Assembly: GCF_000716875.1 (NCBI RefSeq)
Contig: NZ_JNWQ01000020.1
Span: 90,791 to 154,790, forward strand
Reading direction: 5' to 3'
DNA: 64,000 bases
Source: Streptomyces novaecaesareae
Lineage (GTDB): Bacteria > Actinomycetota > Actinomycetes > Streptomycetales > Streptomycetaceae
The translations under genes and the position numbers were made by a program. Under the pieces are notes generated by a model. It was not told the DNA's origin. It made no database searches and saw only the letters and a program-made list of their open reading frames with translations. The first letter of the stretch is position 1; each line of letters starts with the position of its first letter. Below are positions 37,232 to 46,651 of this stretch, piece after piece.

Positions 37232-38314
37232 ATGAGCAGCAGCACCACCACCGGGAAGCGGATCGTCGTCCTGGGCGCCGGATACGCCGGACTCACCGCG
37301 GCCAAGGGCGCCGGACGCCACCACAGCGTCACCCTGGTCGCCCCCGAGGAGCGGCTCCTGCACCGCGTCCGCCAGCACGAGGCGGCGGCCGGCCGCGGCC
37401 ACGACTGGCCCGCCATCGCCGAACTGGCCCGCGGCCGCACGATCGAACACCGCCGGGCCCGCGCCGTCGAACTCGACCTCGCCGGACACCAGGTCGTCCT
37501 GGACGACGGCACCACCCTCGGCTACGACACCCTCGTCTACGCCCTCGGCAGCCGCACCGCCTGGCACGGCGTCCCCGGCGCCGCCGAGCACGCCCACCCC
37601 GTGGAGCGCGCCGCCGAGGTACGGCGCCTGATCCGCGAGGCCGACCGCCCCGGCACCCTGGCCGTCGTCGGCGGCGGCGCCACCGGCATCGAACTCGCCA
37701 CCGAGCTCGCCGAGGCCCACCCCGACTGGCAGGTGCGGATCGTCGCGGCCGGCCAGGTCGGCGGCATCTACTCGCCCAAGGGCCGCGCCCACATCCGGCG
37801 CGTCCTCGACCGGCTCGGCGTCACCGTCCGCGAGAACGCCACCGTCACCGAGGTCACCCCGGACGGGCTGCGCACCACCGCCGGCCCGGTCGAGGCCGGC
37901 CTCACCGTGTGGGCCGCCTCGCTGGAGCCGCACCCGCTGGCCGCCGAGGCCGGGCTGGCCGTGGACGAGCGCGGCCGGGCCCTGGTCGACGACCACCTGC
38001 GGTCGCTCTCGCACCCGGACGTCCACGTGGTCGGCGACGCCGCCGCGGTCACCGTCCCCGGCGTCGGCACCCTGCGGATGGGCTGCGCCACCGCCCTGCC
38101 GCAGGGCCAGTACGTCGGCAAGCTGCTCGACGGGCGCACCGCGAAGCCGTTCTCGTTCCGGTACGTCGCGCAGTGCCTGAGCCTCGGCCGCCGGGACGGG
38201 CTGCTCCAGCTGGTCCGCCCGGACGACTCGATGAAGCCCACCGTCCTCACCGGCACCGCGGGGCGGCTGGCCAAGGCCGGGATCGTCTCGGTCGTCCTCG
38301 GCGCGCTGAAGTAG
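37232..38314 (+). CDS. NAD(P)/FAD-dependent oxidoreductase (NDH-2-like)
   Basis: 360 aa. FAD dinucleotide-binding motif L-G-A-G-Y-A-G-L-T-A-A near 10, NAD(P)-binding G-G-G-A-T-G-I-E-L-A-T-E-L near 155, and the FAD-closing V-H-V-V-G-D-A-A motif near 263. The pattern is that of NADH dehydrogenase (type II) and ferredoxin-NAD reductase relatives. The ATG has ACGGAGGCG upstream. The ECF41-type promoter indicates control by the neighbouring sigma factor. Electron acceptor unknown. Confidence 0.88.
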   Translation: MSSSTTTGKRIVVLGAGYAGLTAAKGAGRHHSVTLVAPEERLLHRVRQHEAAAGRGHDWPAIAELARGRTIEHRRARAVELDLAGHQVVLDDGTTLGYDTLVYALGSRTAWHGVPGAAEHAHPVERAAEVRRLIREADRPGTLAVVGGGATGIELATELAEAHPDWQVRIVAAGQVGGIYSPKGRAHIRRVLDRLGVTVRENATVTEVTPDGLRTTAGPVEAGLTVWAASLEPHPLAAEAGLAVDERGRALVDDHLRSLSHPDVHVVGDAAAVTVPGVGTLRMGCATALPQGQYVGKLLDGRTAKPFSFRYVAQCLSLGRRDGLLQLVRPDDSMKPTVLTGTAGRLAKAGIVSVVLGALK

Positions 38315-38351
38315 CCGGGGAACACGTCCGAGGGCCGCATCCGGGGAACGC

Positions 38352-38383
38352 GGAAGGGCCCGGGCGGGTGCCCGGGCCCTTCC
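38352..38383. terminator. Bidirectional terminator (oxidoreductase/lepA)
   Basis: Perfect 14-bp stem GGAAGGGCCCGGGC / GCCCGGGCCCTTCC with loop GGGT, between convergent genes. Confidence 0.85.
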
Positions 38384-38399
38384 AGCTGCCGCTCCGCGG

Positions 38400-40268
38400 C
38401 TACTTCTTGTCCTTCGGCGGCTCGGCGTCGGTGGACAGCGCGGCGATGAAGGCCTCCTGCGGGACCTCCACGCGGCCGACCATCTTCATCCGCTTCTTGC
38501 CTTCCTTCTGCTTCTCCAGCAGCTTGCGCTTGCGCGAGATGTCACCGCCGTAGCACTTGGCGAGGACGTCCTTGCGGATCGCGCGGACGGTCTCCCGGGC
38601 GATCACCCGGGAGCCGATGGCGGCCTGGATCGGCACCTCGAACTGCTGGCGGGGGATCAGCTTCTGCAGCTTGCCCGCCATCATCACGCCGTAGTTGTAG
38701 GCCTTGTCCTTGTGCACGATCGCGGAGAAGGCGTCCACCGCGTCGCCGTGCAGCAGGATGTCGACCTTCACCAGCTGGGCGCTCTGCTCGCCGATGGGCT
38801 CGTAGTCGAGCGAGGCGTAACCGCGGGTCTTGGACTTCAGCTGGTCGAAGAAGTCGAAGACGATCTCCGCGAGCGGGAGGGTGTAGCGCAGCTCGACCCG
38901 GTCCTCGGACAGGTAGTCCATGCCCTGCAGCGCGCCGCGGCGGGACTGGCAGAGCTCCATGATCGCGCCGACGAACTCGTTGGGCGCGAGGATCGTGCCG
39001 CGCACGACCGGCTCGTACACCTCGGCGATCTTGCCGGTCGGGAACTCGCTCGGGTTGGTGACGGTGTGCTCGGTGCCGTCCTCCATGATCACCCGGTAGA
39101 CCACGTTCGGGGCGGTGGAGATGAGGTCGAGGTTGAACTCGCGCTCCAGGCGCTCCCGGATGATCTCCAGGTGCAGCAGGCCGAGGAAGCCGCAGCGGTA
39201 GCCGAAGCCGAGCGCGACCGAGGTCTCCGGCTCGTACACCAGCGCGGCGTCGTTGAGCCGCAGCTTGTCCAGGGCGTCGCGCAGCAGCGGGTAGTCCGAG
39301 CCGTCCAGCGGGTACAGGCCGGAGAACACCATCGGACGCGGGTCCTTGTAGCCGCCCAGCGGCTCGGTCGCACCCTTGTGCATCGAGGTGATGGTGTCAC
39401 CGACCTTGGACTGCCGGACGTCCTTCACACCGGTGATGATGTAGCCCACCTCGCCGACGCCCAGGCCGTCGGCGACCTTCGGCTCGGGCGAGATGACGCC
39501 GATCTCCAGCAGCTCGTGCGTCGCGCCGGTGGACATCATCGCGATCCGCTCGCGCTTGGTGAGCTGCCCGTCCACGACACGCACGTAGGTGACCACGCCG
39601 CGGTAGGAGTCGTACACCGAGTCGAAGATCATCGCGCGGGCCGGGGCGTCCTTGACGCCGACCGGGGCCGGGATCGTGTTGACGATGTGGTCCAGCAGGT
39701 CCTCGACGCCCAGGCCGGTCTTGGCGCTGACCTGCAGCACGTCCGAGGGGTCGCAGCCGATGATGTGCGCGATCTCCGCGGCGTACTTCTCCGGCTGGGC
39801 GGCCGGCAGGTCGATCTTGTTGAGCACCGGGATGATCGTGAGGTCGTTCTCCAGCGCCAGGTACAGGTTGGCGAGGGTCTGCGCCTCGATGCCCTGGGCT
39901 GCGTCGACCACCAGGATGGTGCCCTCGCACGCGGCGAGGGAACGGGACACCTCGTACGTGAAGTCCACGTGGCCCGGGGTGTCGATCATGTTGAGGATGT
40001 GCGTCGTCCCGGAGTCCGGCCCGGTCTTCGGCGCCCACGGGAGGCGGACCGCCTGCGACTTGATGGTGATGCCGCGCTCGCGCTCGATGTCCATGCGGTC
40101 GAGGTACTGGGCGCGCATCTGCCGGGGGTCGACGACGCCGGTGATCTGCAGCATCCGGTCTGCGAGCGTCGACTTGCCGTGGTCGATGTGGGCGATGATG
40201 CAGAAGTTGCGGATCAGCGCCGGGTCGGTACGGCTGGGCTCTGGCACATTGCTGGGGGTCGCGGGCAC
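38400..40268 (-). CDS. lepA: Elongation factor 4 (LepA)
   Basis: 622 aa ribosome-bound GTPase. G1 [10 protein letters not shown]2 R-G-I-T-I-K-S-Q, G3 D-T-P-G-H-V-D-F, and G4 N-K-I-D are present. The LepA C-terminal domain includes [28 protein letters not shown] 40268 is chosen since the family starts shortly after it; the far longer in-frame upstream extension has no homology. Divergent from the small monooxygenase gene. Confidence 0.93.
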   Translation of the reverse strand: MPATPSNVPEPSRTDPALIRNFCIIAHIDHGKSTLADRMLQITGVVDPRQMRAQYLDRMDIERERGITIKSQAVRLPWAPKTGPDSGTTHILNMIDTPGHVDFTYEVSRSLAACEGTILVVDAAQGIEAQTLANLYLALENDLTIIPVLNKIDLPAAQPEKYAAEIAHIIGCDPSDVLQVSAKTGLGVEDLLDHIVNTIPAPVGVKDAPARAMIFDSVYDSYRGVVTYVRVVDGQLTKRERIAMMSTGATHELLEIGVISPEPKVADGLGVGEVGYIITGVKDVRQSKVGDTITSMHKGATEPLGGYKDPRPMVFSGLYPLDGSDYPLLRDALDKLRLNDAALVYEPETSVALGFGYRCGFLGLLHLEIIRERLEREFNLDLISTAPNVVYRVIMEDGTEHTVTNPSEFPTGKIAEVYEPVVRGTILAPNEFVGAIMELCQSRRGALQGMDYLSEDRVELRYTLPLAEIVFDFFDQLKSKTRGYASLDYEPIGEQSAQLVKVDILLHGDAVDAFSAIVHKDKAYNYGVMMAGKLQKLIPRQQFEVPIQAAIGSRVIARETVRAIRKDVLAKCYGGDISRKRKLLEKQKEGKKRMKMVGRVEVPQEAFIAALSTDAEPPKDKK

Positions 40269-40491
40269 CTTGGTCCGATTCTCCGTTGGTCCGGGGCCGG
40301 GGGTGTCCGGGTCATCGCTGACCGGTTTCCCGGGGACCGGACAGTCTCGTCCGATCGAAATAGTTCCTCCCATCCTCCCACGAGCGGGGGCCTCGCTGCC
40401 GTTCGGGCACCGTCCGGTCCCTCCCCCGGCCTCCCCGGAGGCTCTCCCCGGCCTTCCGTTCCCCGTGGTCAGGGCGGCAGGATGGCCTCCC

Positions 40492-40797
40492 GTGATCCTC
40501 GAAAGCGCACTGCTCGACGTCCTGCCCGGCCGGGAGGAGGAGTTCCTCGCCGCCTTCGCCGAAGCCCGACCGCTGATCGCCGTCCAGCGCGGCTTCCGCT
40601 CCCTGGCGCTGCGGCGCTGCCTCGACGAGGGCCGCGGCTCGCGCTTCCTGCTCCAGGTGGAGTGGGAGACGCTCACCGACCACACGGAGGGGTTCCGCGG
40701 CTCCCCCGAGTACCAGCGCTGGCGCGCGCTGCTGCACCACTACTACCAGCCGTTCCCGCAGGTCGAGCACTACGGCGAGGCACTGCTCGGGGCGTAG
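40492..40797 (+). CDS. Antibiotic biosynthesis monooxygenase-like (ABM) protein
   Basis: 101 aa from GTG 40492: [18 protein letters not shown], then [23 protein letters not shown] and [10 protein letters not shown]. This is the dimeric alpha-beta ABM fold (cofactorless monooxygenases, heme-degrading IsdG types). Substrate unknown. It opens away from lepA; the intervening 223 bp shows no identifiable operator. Confidence 0.82.
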   Translation: MILESALLDVLPGREEEFLAAFAEARPLIAVQRGFRSLALRRCLDEGRGSRFLLQVEWETLTDHTEGFRGSPEYQRWRALLHHYYQPFPQVEHYGEALLGA

Positions 40798-40813
40798 CGG
40801 CCGGGAGCCCGGT

Positions 40814-40843
40814 TTGGGGCGAGCCGCTGGGCCCTGGTAGCGT
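40814..40843 (+). promoter_or_regulatory. Candidate rpsT promoter
   Basis: TTGGGG (40814-40819) - 18 bp - TAGCGT (40838-40843). A start near 40850 gives a 5' leader of about 90 bases before the GTG. The AT-rich AATTTCTTTAG just before rpsT is unusual here. Confidence 0.5.
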
Positions 40844-40940
40844 GGGCTGCCACACCTGGCCTCGGCATGCCCTCTCAGCTGGACCGACGGCCGCCGGTGT
40901 GATCCCGTTCGAATTTCTTTAGACAGACTGAGGCTCCTTC

Positions 40941-41210
40941 GTGGCGAACATCAAGTCCCAGATCAAGCGCAACAAGACCAACGAGAAGGCGCGCCTGCGC
41001 AACAAGGCCGTCAAGTCCTCGCTGAAGACCGCTCTGCGCAAGGCCCGTGAGGCCGCTGCCGCCGGCGAGACCGAGAAGGCCGTCGAGCTGGCCCGCGCCG
41101 CCTCCAAGGCGCTGGACAAGGCCGTGAGCAAGGGCGTCATCCACGCCAACCAGGCCGCCAACAAGAAGTCGGCCATCACCAAGCGCGTCAACACGGCCGC
41201 CCAGGCCTGA
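40941..41210 (+). CDS. rpsT: 30S ribosomal protein S20
   Basis: 89 aa, very basic: [22 protein letters not shown] ... with the C-terminal [17 protein letters not shown]. Binds 16S rRNA early in 30S assembly. GTG start at 40941 with GAGGCTCCTTC upstream. Confidence 0.96.
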   Translation: MANIKSQIKRNKTNEKARLRNKAVKSSLKTALRKAREAAAAGETEKAVELARAASKALDKAVSKGVIHANQAANKKSAITKRVNTAAQA

Positions 41211-41290
41211 CGCCCCCCGGGGGTCACCACCCCCGACAGCGCCTCGGAACGATCCGGCCCTCTACCCGGACCCCGAGACGTACGAGACTC

Positions 41291-41391
41291 GCACCGCACG
41301 CGGCCTGCGTTCGCCACGCGGGTGCGGTGCAACGAAGCAGTACGGCAGGCGCCGCAGTCGGCCTCTTCCCCAGAGGCCACTGCGGCGCCTG
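41291..41391 (+). terminator. Two hairpins after rpsT
   Basis: Hairpin 1 pairs 41291-41298 (GCACCGCA) with 41323-41330. Hairpin 2 is a long stem: 41346-41358 with 41379-41391, continued by GGCCTCT (41360-41366) with AGAGGCC (41372-41378), one base bulged. They probably end rpsT transcription before the proline-rich protein gene. Confidence 0.75.
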
Positions 41392-41482
41392 TCGCATTCC
41401 ACGATCCGGCCGCTATGGTCGGTCGGTCAGGTGCGATCAGGGTGCGGGGAGCACCACGACGCCGGGCCCAGGGGGGAACTTC

Positions 41483-42385
41483 ATGACGACGCCGCCGCCG
41501 ACACCGCCGCCGCCGGCACCGAACGGGCCGGGGTACGGCTTCCCGCAGCAGCCCCCGGGTGCGCAGCCCGTACCGGGGGCGCAGCCGGTACCGGGCGCAC
41601 AGCCGGTACCGGGAGCTTCGGGCTTCGGGCCGCCGCCTGGGCTGCCCGCGTCGCCCGGGATACCCGGCCCGCCGGGAATGCCGACCGTTCCGGGCCTGCC
41701 GGTCACGCCCGGAGGCGGCGCACAGGGCCCCGGGACGCGGCCGCGCTCCGGGGGGAACCTGCGGCGCAACGCCGTCTGGGCCTTCGTCGGCGCCGTACTC
41801 GCCTCCGCCGGCTGGACCGCCGCCGTGATGGCCGTCCCCGGCATGGTCAGCACCGACTCCTCACCACGCGGCCTCGGCAGCTACCACCTCTCGGACGACT
41901 TCTGCGCCACCGGGAAACCCACCAAGCTGCTGCAGACGTACGCCGTCTCCGACACCTCCGCACCGACCCACCACACCGACCGGCACCCCGCGCTGGACAG
42001 CATGAACTGCTCCATGAGCCTCAAGCGCATCGGCGGCAACAGCGACAGCGAGTACGCCTCGGTCTACCTGCGCGCCGACCTCCACAAGGCGGTCAACCCG
42101 GCGCCCGAACTGGAAGCCAACAAGGAGCTCTACCGGGCCCGCGGCTACCAGGTCACCGACATCTCCGGAGTCGGCGAGGAGGCGTACTTCCTGTACAAGG
42201 ACGACGGCTCCGACAAGTACCACAGCGTCTACGCCGAGCTGGACATCCGCGACGGCGGGATGACGTACTACATCAACTACACCGCGAGCTACACGGAGGG
42301 GAAGGGCAAGCCGCCGTCCAAGGACGAGCTGCGCAGCGCCCTGCAGTCCGACGGCCAGGACGCCGTCCGGGCGATGCGGAAATAG
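41483..42385 (+). CDS. Proline-rich membrane-anchored extracytoplasmic protein
   Basis: 300 aa. The first ~95 residues are Pro/Gly-rich, with three tandem P-G-A-Q-P-V units. A basic L-R-R-N then leads to one hydrophobic helix (A-V-W-A-F-V-G-A-V-L-A-S-A-G-W-T-A-A-V-M-A-V), and a ~180-residue domain follows with a pair of cysteines (D-D-F-C-A-T and M-N-C-S-M-S). That domain resembles secreted lipoprotein-type domains of unknown function. GGGGGG precedes the ATG. The topology suggests a cytoplasmic Pro-rich tail and an exported domain. Confidence 0.8.
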   Translation: MTTPPPTPPPPAPNGPGYGFPQQPPGAQPVPGAQPVPGAQPVPGASGFGPPPGLPASPGIPGPPGMPTVPGLPVTPGGGAQGPGTRPRSGGNLRRNAVWAFVGAVLASAGWTAAVMAVPGMVSTDSSPRGLGSYHLSDDFCATGKPTKLLQTYAVSDTSAPTHHTDRHPALDSMNCSMSLKRIGGNSDSEYASVYLRADLHKAVNPAPELEANKELYRARGYQVTDISGVGEEAYFLYKDDGSDKYHSVYAELDIRDGGMTYYINYTASYTEGKGKPPSKDELRSALQSDGQDAVRAMRK

Positions 42386-42397
42386 GCCCGCCGCGCG

Positions 42398-42429
42398 CTC
42401 ACGTACTCACGTGCTCACGTACTCACGGG
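42398..42429. repeat. Four 8-bp tandem repeats between convergent genes
   Basis: CTCACGTA, CTCACGTG, CTCACGTA, CTCACGGG run without gaps from 42398 to 42429, filling most of the space between the proline-rich protein stop and the holA stop. The central CACGTG is palindromic. Confidence 0.8.
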
Positions 42430-42430
42430 C

Positions 42431-43429
42431 TCAGTACGACGGGCGGGACCCGGCGCGGGCGGCCCGGGCGACGGCGACCACCGCGCGCTCCAGGGCGAAG
42501 GCCGGATCGTCCGAGCCGCCCTTGACGGCGGCGTCGGCCTGGGCGATCGCGGTCAGCGCGGTGGCCACCGCGTCTCCCGTCCAGCCGCGCATCTGCTGAC
42601 GGACCCGGTCCACCTTCCACGGCGGCATGCCCAGCTCGCGGGCCAGATCCGCCGGGCGCATGTTCCGCCCGGTGGTCGCCAGCCGGCCGATGCTGCGCAC
42701 GCCGGAGGCCAGCGCGTAGGTGATGCCGGTCGGCGGCTGGCCGACGGCCAGCGCCCAGCGCAGCCGCTCCAGCGCCTCCGCGGCCCGGCCGGTGACCGCC
42801 AGGTCGGCCACCTCGAAGCCGGTCGCCTCGGCCCGGCCGCTGTAGTAGCGGGCCACCACCGTCTCGTCGATCGTGCCCTCGACGTCCGAGGTCAGCTGGT
42901 GGCAGGCGGCCGCCAGCTCGCGCAGGTCACTGCCGAGCGCGTCCAGCAGCGCCTGGCTCGCCTCCGGGGTCGCCGAACGGCCGAGCGCACGGAACTCCCC
43001 CTTGACGAAGGCCAGCCGCTCGCTCGCCTTCGCCAGCTTCGCGCAGGCCACCTCACGGCCGCCCGCCTTGCGCCCGGCGTCCAGCAGGCCCTTGCCCTTG
43101 GCCCCGCCCGCGTGCACCAGCACCATGATCACTTCCTCGGCGGGCGCCTCGATGTACGCCTTGACCTCCTTCACCGAGTCGGCGGAGAGGTCCTGGGCGG
43201 CCCGGACCACGATCACCTTGCGCTCGGCGAACAGCGAGGGCGTGGTCAGCTCGGCCAGGCTGCCGGGCTGCAGCCCGCCGGGCGGGAGGTCCCGTACGTC
43301 GGTGTCCGGGTCCGCCGCCTTCGCCGCCGCCACCACCTGGGCGACCGCGCGGTCCAGCAGCAGCTCTTCCTGGCCGACCGCGAGGGTCAGCGGGGCGAGC
43401 AGGTCGTCGGGTGCACTCTTCCTGGCCAT
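42431..43429 (-). CDS. holA: DNA polymerase III subunit delta
   Basis: 332 aa clamp-loader subunit. N-terminal L-A-V-G-Q-E-E-L-L-L-D-R-A-V and R-K-V-I-V-V-R-A-A are typical, with an AAA+-like core lacking an ATPase active site and a C-terminal helical collar domain. ATG 43429 is preceded by GGTAGGCG. Normal length. Confidence 0.9.
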   Translation of the reverse strand: MARKSAPDDLLAPLTLAVGQEELLLDRAVAQVVAAAKAADPDTDVRDLPPGGLQPGSLAELTTPSLFAERKVIVVRAAQDLSADSVKEVKAYIEAPAEEVIMVLVHAGGAKGKGLLDAGRKAGGREVACAKLAKASERLAFVKGEFRALGRSATPEASQALLDALGSDLRELAAACHQLTSDVEGTIDETVVARYYSGRAEATGFEVADLAVTGRAAEALERLRWALAVGQPPTGITYALASGVRSIGRLATTGRNMRPADLARELGMPPWKVDRVRQQMRGWTGDAVATALTAIAQADAAVKGGSDDPAFALERAVVAVARAARAGSRPSY

Positions 43430-43523
43430 CGCCTACCAGCATCCCACGGGCCGCGGACACTCCCGCCCGCCTCCGGGCCTGCCCGGCTGCCTGCCTCGGG
43501 CGGACGGCCTGGACAATGTTCCG

Positions 43524-43817
43524 GTGACCGAGAACCACGCCACCGACCTCCCGGACGTCGACGACCCGCACGCCCGGCAACTGCTCGTCCTGCCCGACCG
43601 CGAAACCGCCGAGGACGCCGCCGAGGAGCTCGGCGCCGCCCACCCCGACCTCGGCGAGATCGAAATCGTCCGCGACGCCCTCGCCGGCGAGGACGACGCC
43701 GAGGACGCCCAGTGGCTCGTCGTCGTCGAACCCCCGGAAACCGGCTGGACCCCCACCCACCTGCACGCCCTCGACACCCTCGCCGCCGACCACGAAGGCT
43801 GGCGCGAAGACGCCTGA
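43524..43817 (+). CDS. Small acidic hypothetical protein
   Basis: 97 aa from GTG 43524: V-T-E-N-H-A-T-D-L-P-D-V-D-D-P-H-A-R-Q-L-L-V-L-P. Very acidic, no Cys, no membrane segment; L-V-V-V-E-P-P-E-T-G-W-T and L-H-A-L-D-T-L-A suggest a small alpha/beta fold. Codon bias and the following terminator support a real gene. No recognised family. Divergent from holA by 94 bp. Confidence 0.7.
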   Translation: MTENHATDLPDVDDPHARQLLVLPDRETAEDAAEELGAAHPDLGEIEIVRDALAGEDDAEDAQWLVVVEPPETGWTPTHLHALDTLAADHEGWREDA

Positions 43818-43828
43818 CGGCCGCACCC

Positions 43829-43866
43829 CGCCGCCGGTCGAGCCCCACGCAGCCCGACCGGCGGCG
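43829..43866 (+). terminator. Terminator after the acidic hypothetical protein
   Basis: 12-bp perfect stem (43829-43840 with 43855-43866), loop of 14 bases, 12 bp past the stop. Confidence 0.72.
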
Positions 43867-44359
43867 GCGCATCCGCGATCTCCATGGGCACTCTGCGCTC
43901 CCGCCTCACGCCGGCCGCCACCGGGCAACTCATCCCGGCGGCAGGGCGAACGGCCCCGAACTCCCCCGGTATCAACGCGCGGGCACTCTGGGCACCGACG
44001 TTGCGCGGCGGCGCGCTCCGGGCTTGGCCCGGAGCGCGCCGCAACCGACCTCGCGACCGTGTCCTGCCCCTGGCTGGGGCCGCATTGCTTCTGCCGTTCT
44101 CCGCTGCCCGCGCTGGCTAAACCCGCGCACAGCAGCACCCTCTTCAAGAGGCTTCAACACGCCCATCTAATAGGGGGTCGAGTCAGTCCCGCGCTGCGGC
44201 CTCGGTTTCGAGGTTCCGCTGAAGGTGGCCACAGCCACCGCAGCTCACAGTCCCCGGGTGGGCCACCAACCGAAGTCCGGGTCGACCACCGGGACCGGTG
44301 AGCCGAACCGGCCTCGCCAGGCCCCGGTGTCCGCTAGCCTGCTTGAGGTGACGGAAGCG
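43867..44359. other. Gene-free boundary region of the accessory block
   Basis: About 490 bp with no convincing gene. It holds the hairpin described at 44008-44042 and a possible promoter of the next gene: TAGCCT (44335-44340). Short frames here (for example 43884-44120, plus strand) lack a ribosome site and run through the hairpin. Confidence 0.5.
44008..44042. repeat. Boundary hairpin, left copy
   Basis: A 16-bp perfect stem (44008-44023 with 44027-44042), loop TTG, core CGGCGCGCTCCGGGCTTGGC. A nearly identical hairpin in the same orientation occurs at 54580-54612, on the other side of the accessory gene block. Confidence 0.85.
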
Positions 44360-45409
44360 ATGGGCGACGCCCCGTGTGGCTCGCGCTACAGCAAGATCGA
44401 GGAGGACCTGGTGCTCCTCGGCGAGTCCTTTGGGCTCGGTGAGATTCAGGCGTGCCGCTTCCTGTCCAACGGCCTGATGAACGGCAACTGGCGGCTGGAG
44501 ACGGCCGAGGGCGCGTTCGCCCTGAAGCGGATCATGGACGTGCCGCTGCCGCTCGCCCGGCGAAACCTGGCGGTCCTGGCGGAGCTGGCCGACGCCGGAG
44601 TCCCGGTCGGGCGGCCACTGGCGACCTCCTCCGGCCAGACCGTAGCGGAGGTCTCGGGCCGCGGATATTGCCTGATCCCCTGGATCGAAGGCGGCCACCG
44701 GCCCGGGACGGAGCTCACCCTGGACCAGGCGGGGGACCTCGGTGTCCTGCTCGGCCAGATCCACCGGAGCCTGAACGGCGAGCGGACCGCCCGCCTGCTG
44801 CCGCCGGCATCGGAGCCCCCGGCAGCCCCGGCGATCACCCCGTATGCGGCGCGCGCCGACGCGGACCGCTTCCTCGCGCTGATCGCCGCACTGGACAGCC
44901 CTACGGCTTTCGACACCGAGGCGGCCCAGGCGCTGGGCGAGCGCAAGGTTCTGCTCGACAAGTACGCCCATTTTCACCCCGGCACCGAGGTGGCGGCTGG
45001 CCCGGTGGGCTGGACGCACGGTGACGTGCAGCACCGCAACATGCTGTGGCGCGACGGCAAGATCGCCGCGGTGATCGACTGGGACCGCATCCGAGTGCGC
45101 CCGTTCGGCGAGGAGGTCGCCCGCACCGCCACGGTGCAGTTCGGTGGTGAGGACGGTTTCCTGGATCTGGAGCGGACTGCCGCGTTCGTGGCCGGCTACC
45201 GGTCGGTGGTGCCGATCCCGGTGCCAGCCCTGGCGGACGCGGTGGAGCGACTGTGGTGGAAGCGTATGTCGGACTACTGGCAGCTGGTCTTCCACTACGA
45301 CCGCGACGACCACTCCTGCGACCACCTGTTCCTGCCCGCCGAGCGGCTGCTGGCCTGGTGGACCGAGCGGCGCGAGGACGTGCAGGAGGCGTTCGCGGCT
45401 ATGCCGTGA
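44360..45409 (+). CDS. APH-fold phosphotransferase (kinase)
   Basis: 349 aa. The Brenner motif H-G-D-V-Q-H-R-N and the metal motif V-I-D-W-D are complete, and N-G-N-W-R-L/F-A-L-K-R hold the ATP-binding strand and lysine. ATG 44360 has GAGGTGA 8 bases upstream and is preferred over GTG 44348. The family phosphorylates small hydroxylated substrates (aminoglycosides, choline, homoserine, sugars). It converges on the aminotransferase with an 11-bp overlap of 3' ends. It could be a biosynthetic kinase, or modify or inactivate the cluster's product. Confidence 0.82.
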   Translation: MGDAPCGSRYSKIEEDLVLLGESFGLGEIQACRFLSNGLMNGNWRLETAEGAFALKRIMDVPLPLARRNLAVLAELADAGVPVGRPLATSSGQTVAEVSGRGYCLIPWIEGGHRPGTELTLDQAGDLGVLLGQIHRSLNGERTARLLPPASEPPAAPAITPYAARADADRFLALIAALDSPTAFDTEAAQALGERKVLLDKYAHFHPGTEVAAGPVGWTHGDVQHRNMLWRDGKIAAVIDWDRIRVRPFGEEVARTATVQFGGEDGFLDLERTAAFVAGYRSVVPIPVPALADAVERLWWKRMSDYWQLVFHYDRDDHSCDHLFLPAERLLAWWTERREDVQEAFAAMP

Positions 45410-46607
45410 CCAGCGTGCGGACCAGTACGGCGGCGAGGGCCTCGGCGACCTGCTCCATGTAGTCCGGCGCGGGGATCTGCGGCACCTTGAGGACGATCAT
45501 CTGCCGCATCGCCTTGCGGAAGTTAGGCAGCTCGTCCATGGTCGGCGGCCGGTAGGGGCTGCAGCCAAGGTGCGGCCAGAAGCGGGCAGCCAGGTCTCGG
45601 CGCTGAAAGAGCGGCGCCTGCGTCCAGTCCTCGTACAGGGAGCGGACGGGAACTCCGGCGGCCTTGAACCGCTTGCTCAGCTCGGCCGGGTCCGGCACGC
45701 GGACGCTGATCGTCAGCGGGGTGCCGTACCAGCCGCGGACGGACAGTTCGCCGATCGAGGGCCAGGTGACGGGCGCGTCGTACTCCTCCAGGGCCTTTCG
45801 GAGGGTGGTGAGGTTCTGTTCGGCGGCGAGCATTCGGTCGGGCAGTGATCGCAGTTGCTGGCGGGCGATGACGGCGGACAGGGCGGGCATGCGGTACTTG
45901 TAGGCGGCGCCGGTGGTGGCGAACGGCAGCAGGTCGGGGAGGGTGAGTTCGGCGGCCAGGCGGGCGGGGTGGTGGCCGAGGGTGAGGGCCCGCTCGTAGA
46001 CCTGGCGGTCCGTGGTGGTCAGGACGCCGCCCTCGCCGCCGGAGACGGCCTTGGATTCCTGGAGGCTGAAACATCCGGCCGCACCCCAGGAACCGACCGC
46101 GCGGCCCTGGTAGAGGGCTCCGTGGGCGTGCGAGCAGTCCTCGACGACTGGCAGGTCGCTGGCGCCCGCGAGCTGGTCCATGCGGGCGGGGATGCCCCAG
46201 GTGTGGGTGGCCAGGACTGCCGAGCAGGATCCGGCAGCCTCGGCGACGGCGGTGGCGGCGATGTTCGGGCTGTCCGGCTCGATGTCGCAGAAGACGGGGT
46301 AGCTGCCGGCTTGGAAGACGGCGGTGATGGCGGAGGCCCAGGTCATCGGGGAGACGGCGACACCGGCCTCGGGGGCGGTGCCGACCGCGTGGAGCGCGGC
46401 GTGCAGGGAGGCGGTGCCGGAGTTGAACGACAGCGCATGGCGGGTGCCGGTGAGGTGGGCGAAGGCGGCTTCGAGGGCGTTGGTGGCCGGGCCGCGGTTG
46501 ATCTCGGACAGGTGGCCGTCGTCGAGGAGTTGGAGGACGGCGTCCTTCTCGGCCTGCCCGTACTTGGGCTCGCGGGGGAACGGGAGGGTGACGGCGGGGT
46601 CGTTCAC
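45399..46607 (-). CDS. DegT/DnrJ/EryC1/StrS aminotransferase
   Basis: 402 aa PLP enzyme. The fold-type I motifs include N-S-G-T-A-S-L-H near 70, V-V-E-D-C-S-H-A-H-G (PLP-binding Asp) and the lysine region F-S-L-Q-E-S-K-A-V-S-G-G-E-G-G. Members aminate keto-sugars or keto-cyclitols (for example scyllo-inosose). GTG 46607 with GGAAGGAC upstream. It is the last gene of the minus-strand operon, 44 bp after the APH-fold kinase. Amination of a ketone made by the neighbouring dehydrogenase is inferred. Confidence 0.88.
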   Translation of the reverse strand: MNDPAVTLPFPREPKYGQAEKDAVLQLLDDGHLSEINRGPATNALEAAFAHLTGTRHALSFNSGTASLHAALHAVGTAPEAGVAVSPMTWASAITAVFQAGSYPVFCDIEPDSPNIAATAVAEAAGSCSAVLATHTWGIPARMDQLAGASDLPVVEDCSHAHGALYQGRAVGSWGAAGCFSLQESKAVSGGEGGVLTTTDRQVYERALTLGHHPARLAAELTLPDLLPFATTGAAYKYRMPALSAVIARQQLRSLPDRMLAAEQNLTTLRKALEEYDAPVTWPSIGELSVRGWYGTPLTISVRVPDPAELSKRFKAAGVPVRSLYEDWTQAPLFQRRDLAARFWPHLGCSPYRPPTMDELPNFRKAMRQMIVLKVPQIPAPDYMEQVAEALAAVLVRTLVTA

Positions 46608-46651
46608 GGGTGTCCTTCCGGGCGGTGCGGTGAGCGGGATGCTGGGCGGGA

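Noticed and set aside
38400..40685. Longer lepA beginning near 40685
   Set aside because: The extra 139 residues have no LepA similarity and overlap the divergent monooxygenase gene.
43884..44120. Possible small gene in the block's left boundary
   Set aside because: No ribosome site; it runs through the boundary hairpin and has no recognisable features.
44180..44225. Possible tRNA-like segment (GGTTTCGAGGTTCCGC)
   Set aside because: A T-loop-like piece but no acceptor stem or anticodon arm can be drawn around it.
44360..45409. Calling the APH-fold kinase an aminoglycoside-resistance gene
   Set aside because: The fold also covers many metabolic kinases; nothing in the sequence fixes the substrate.
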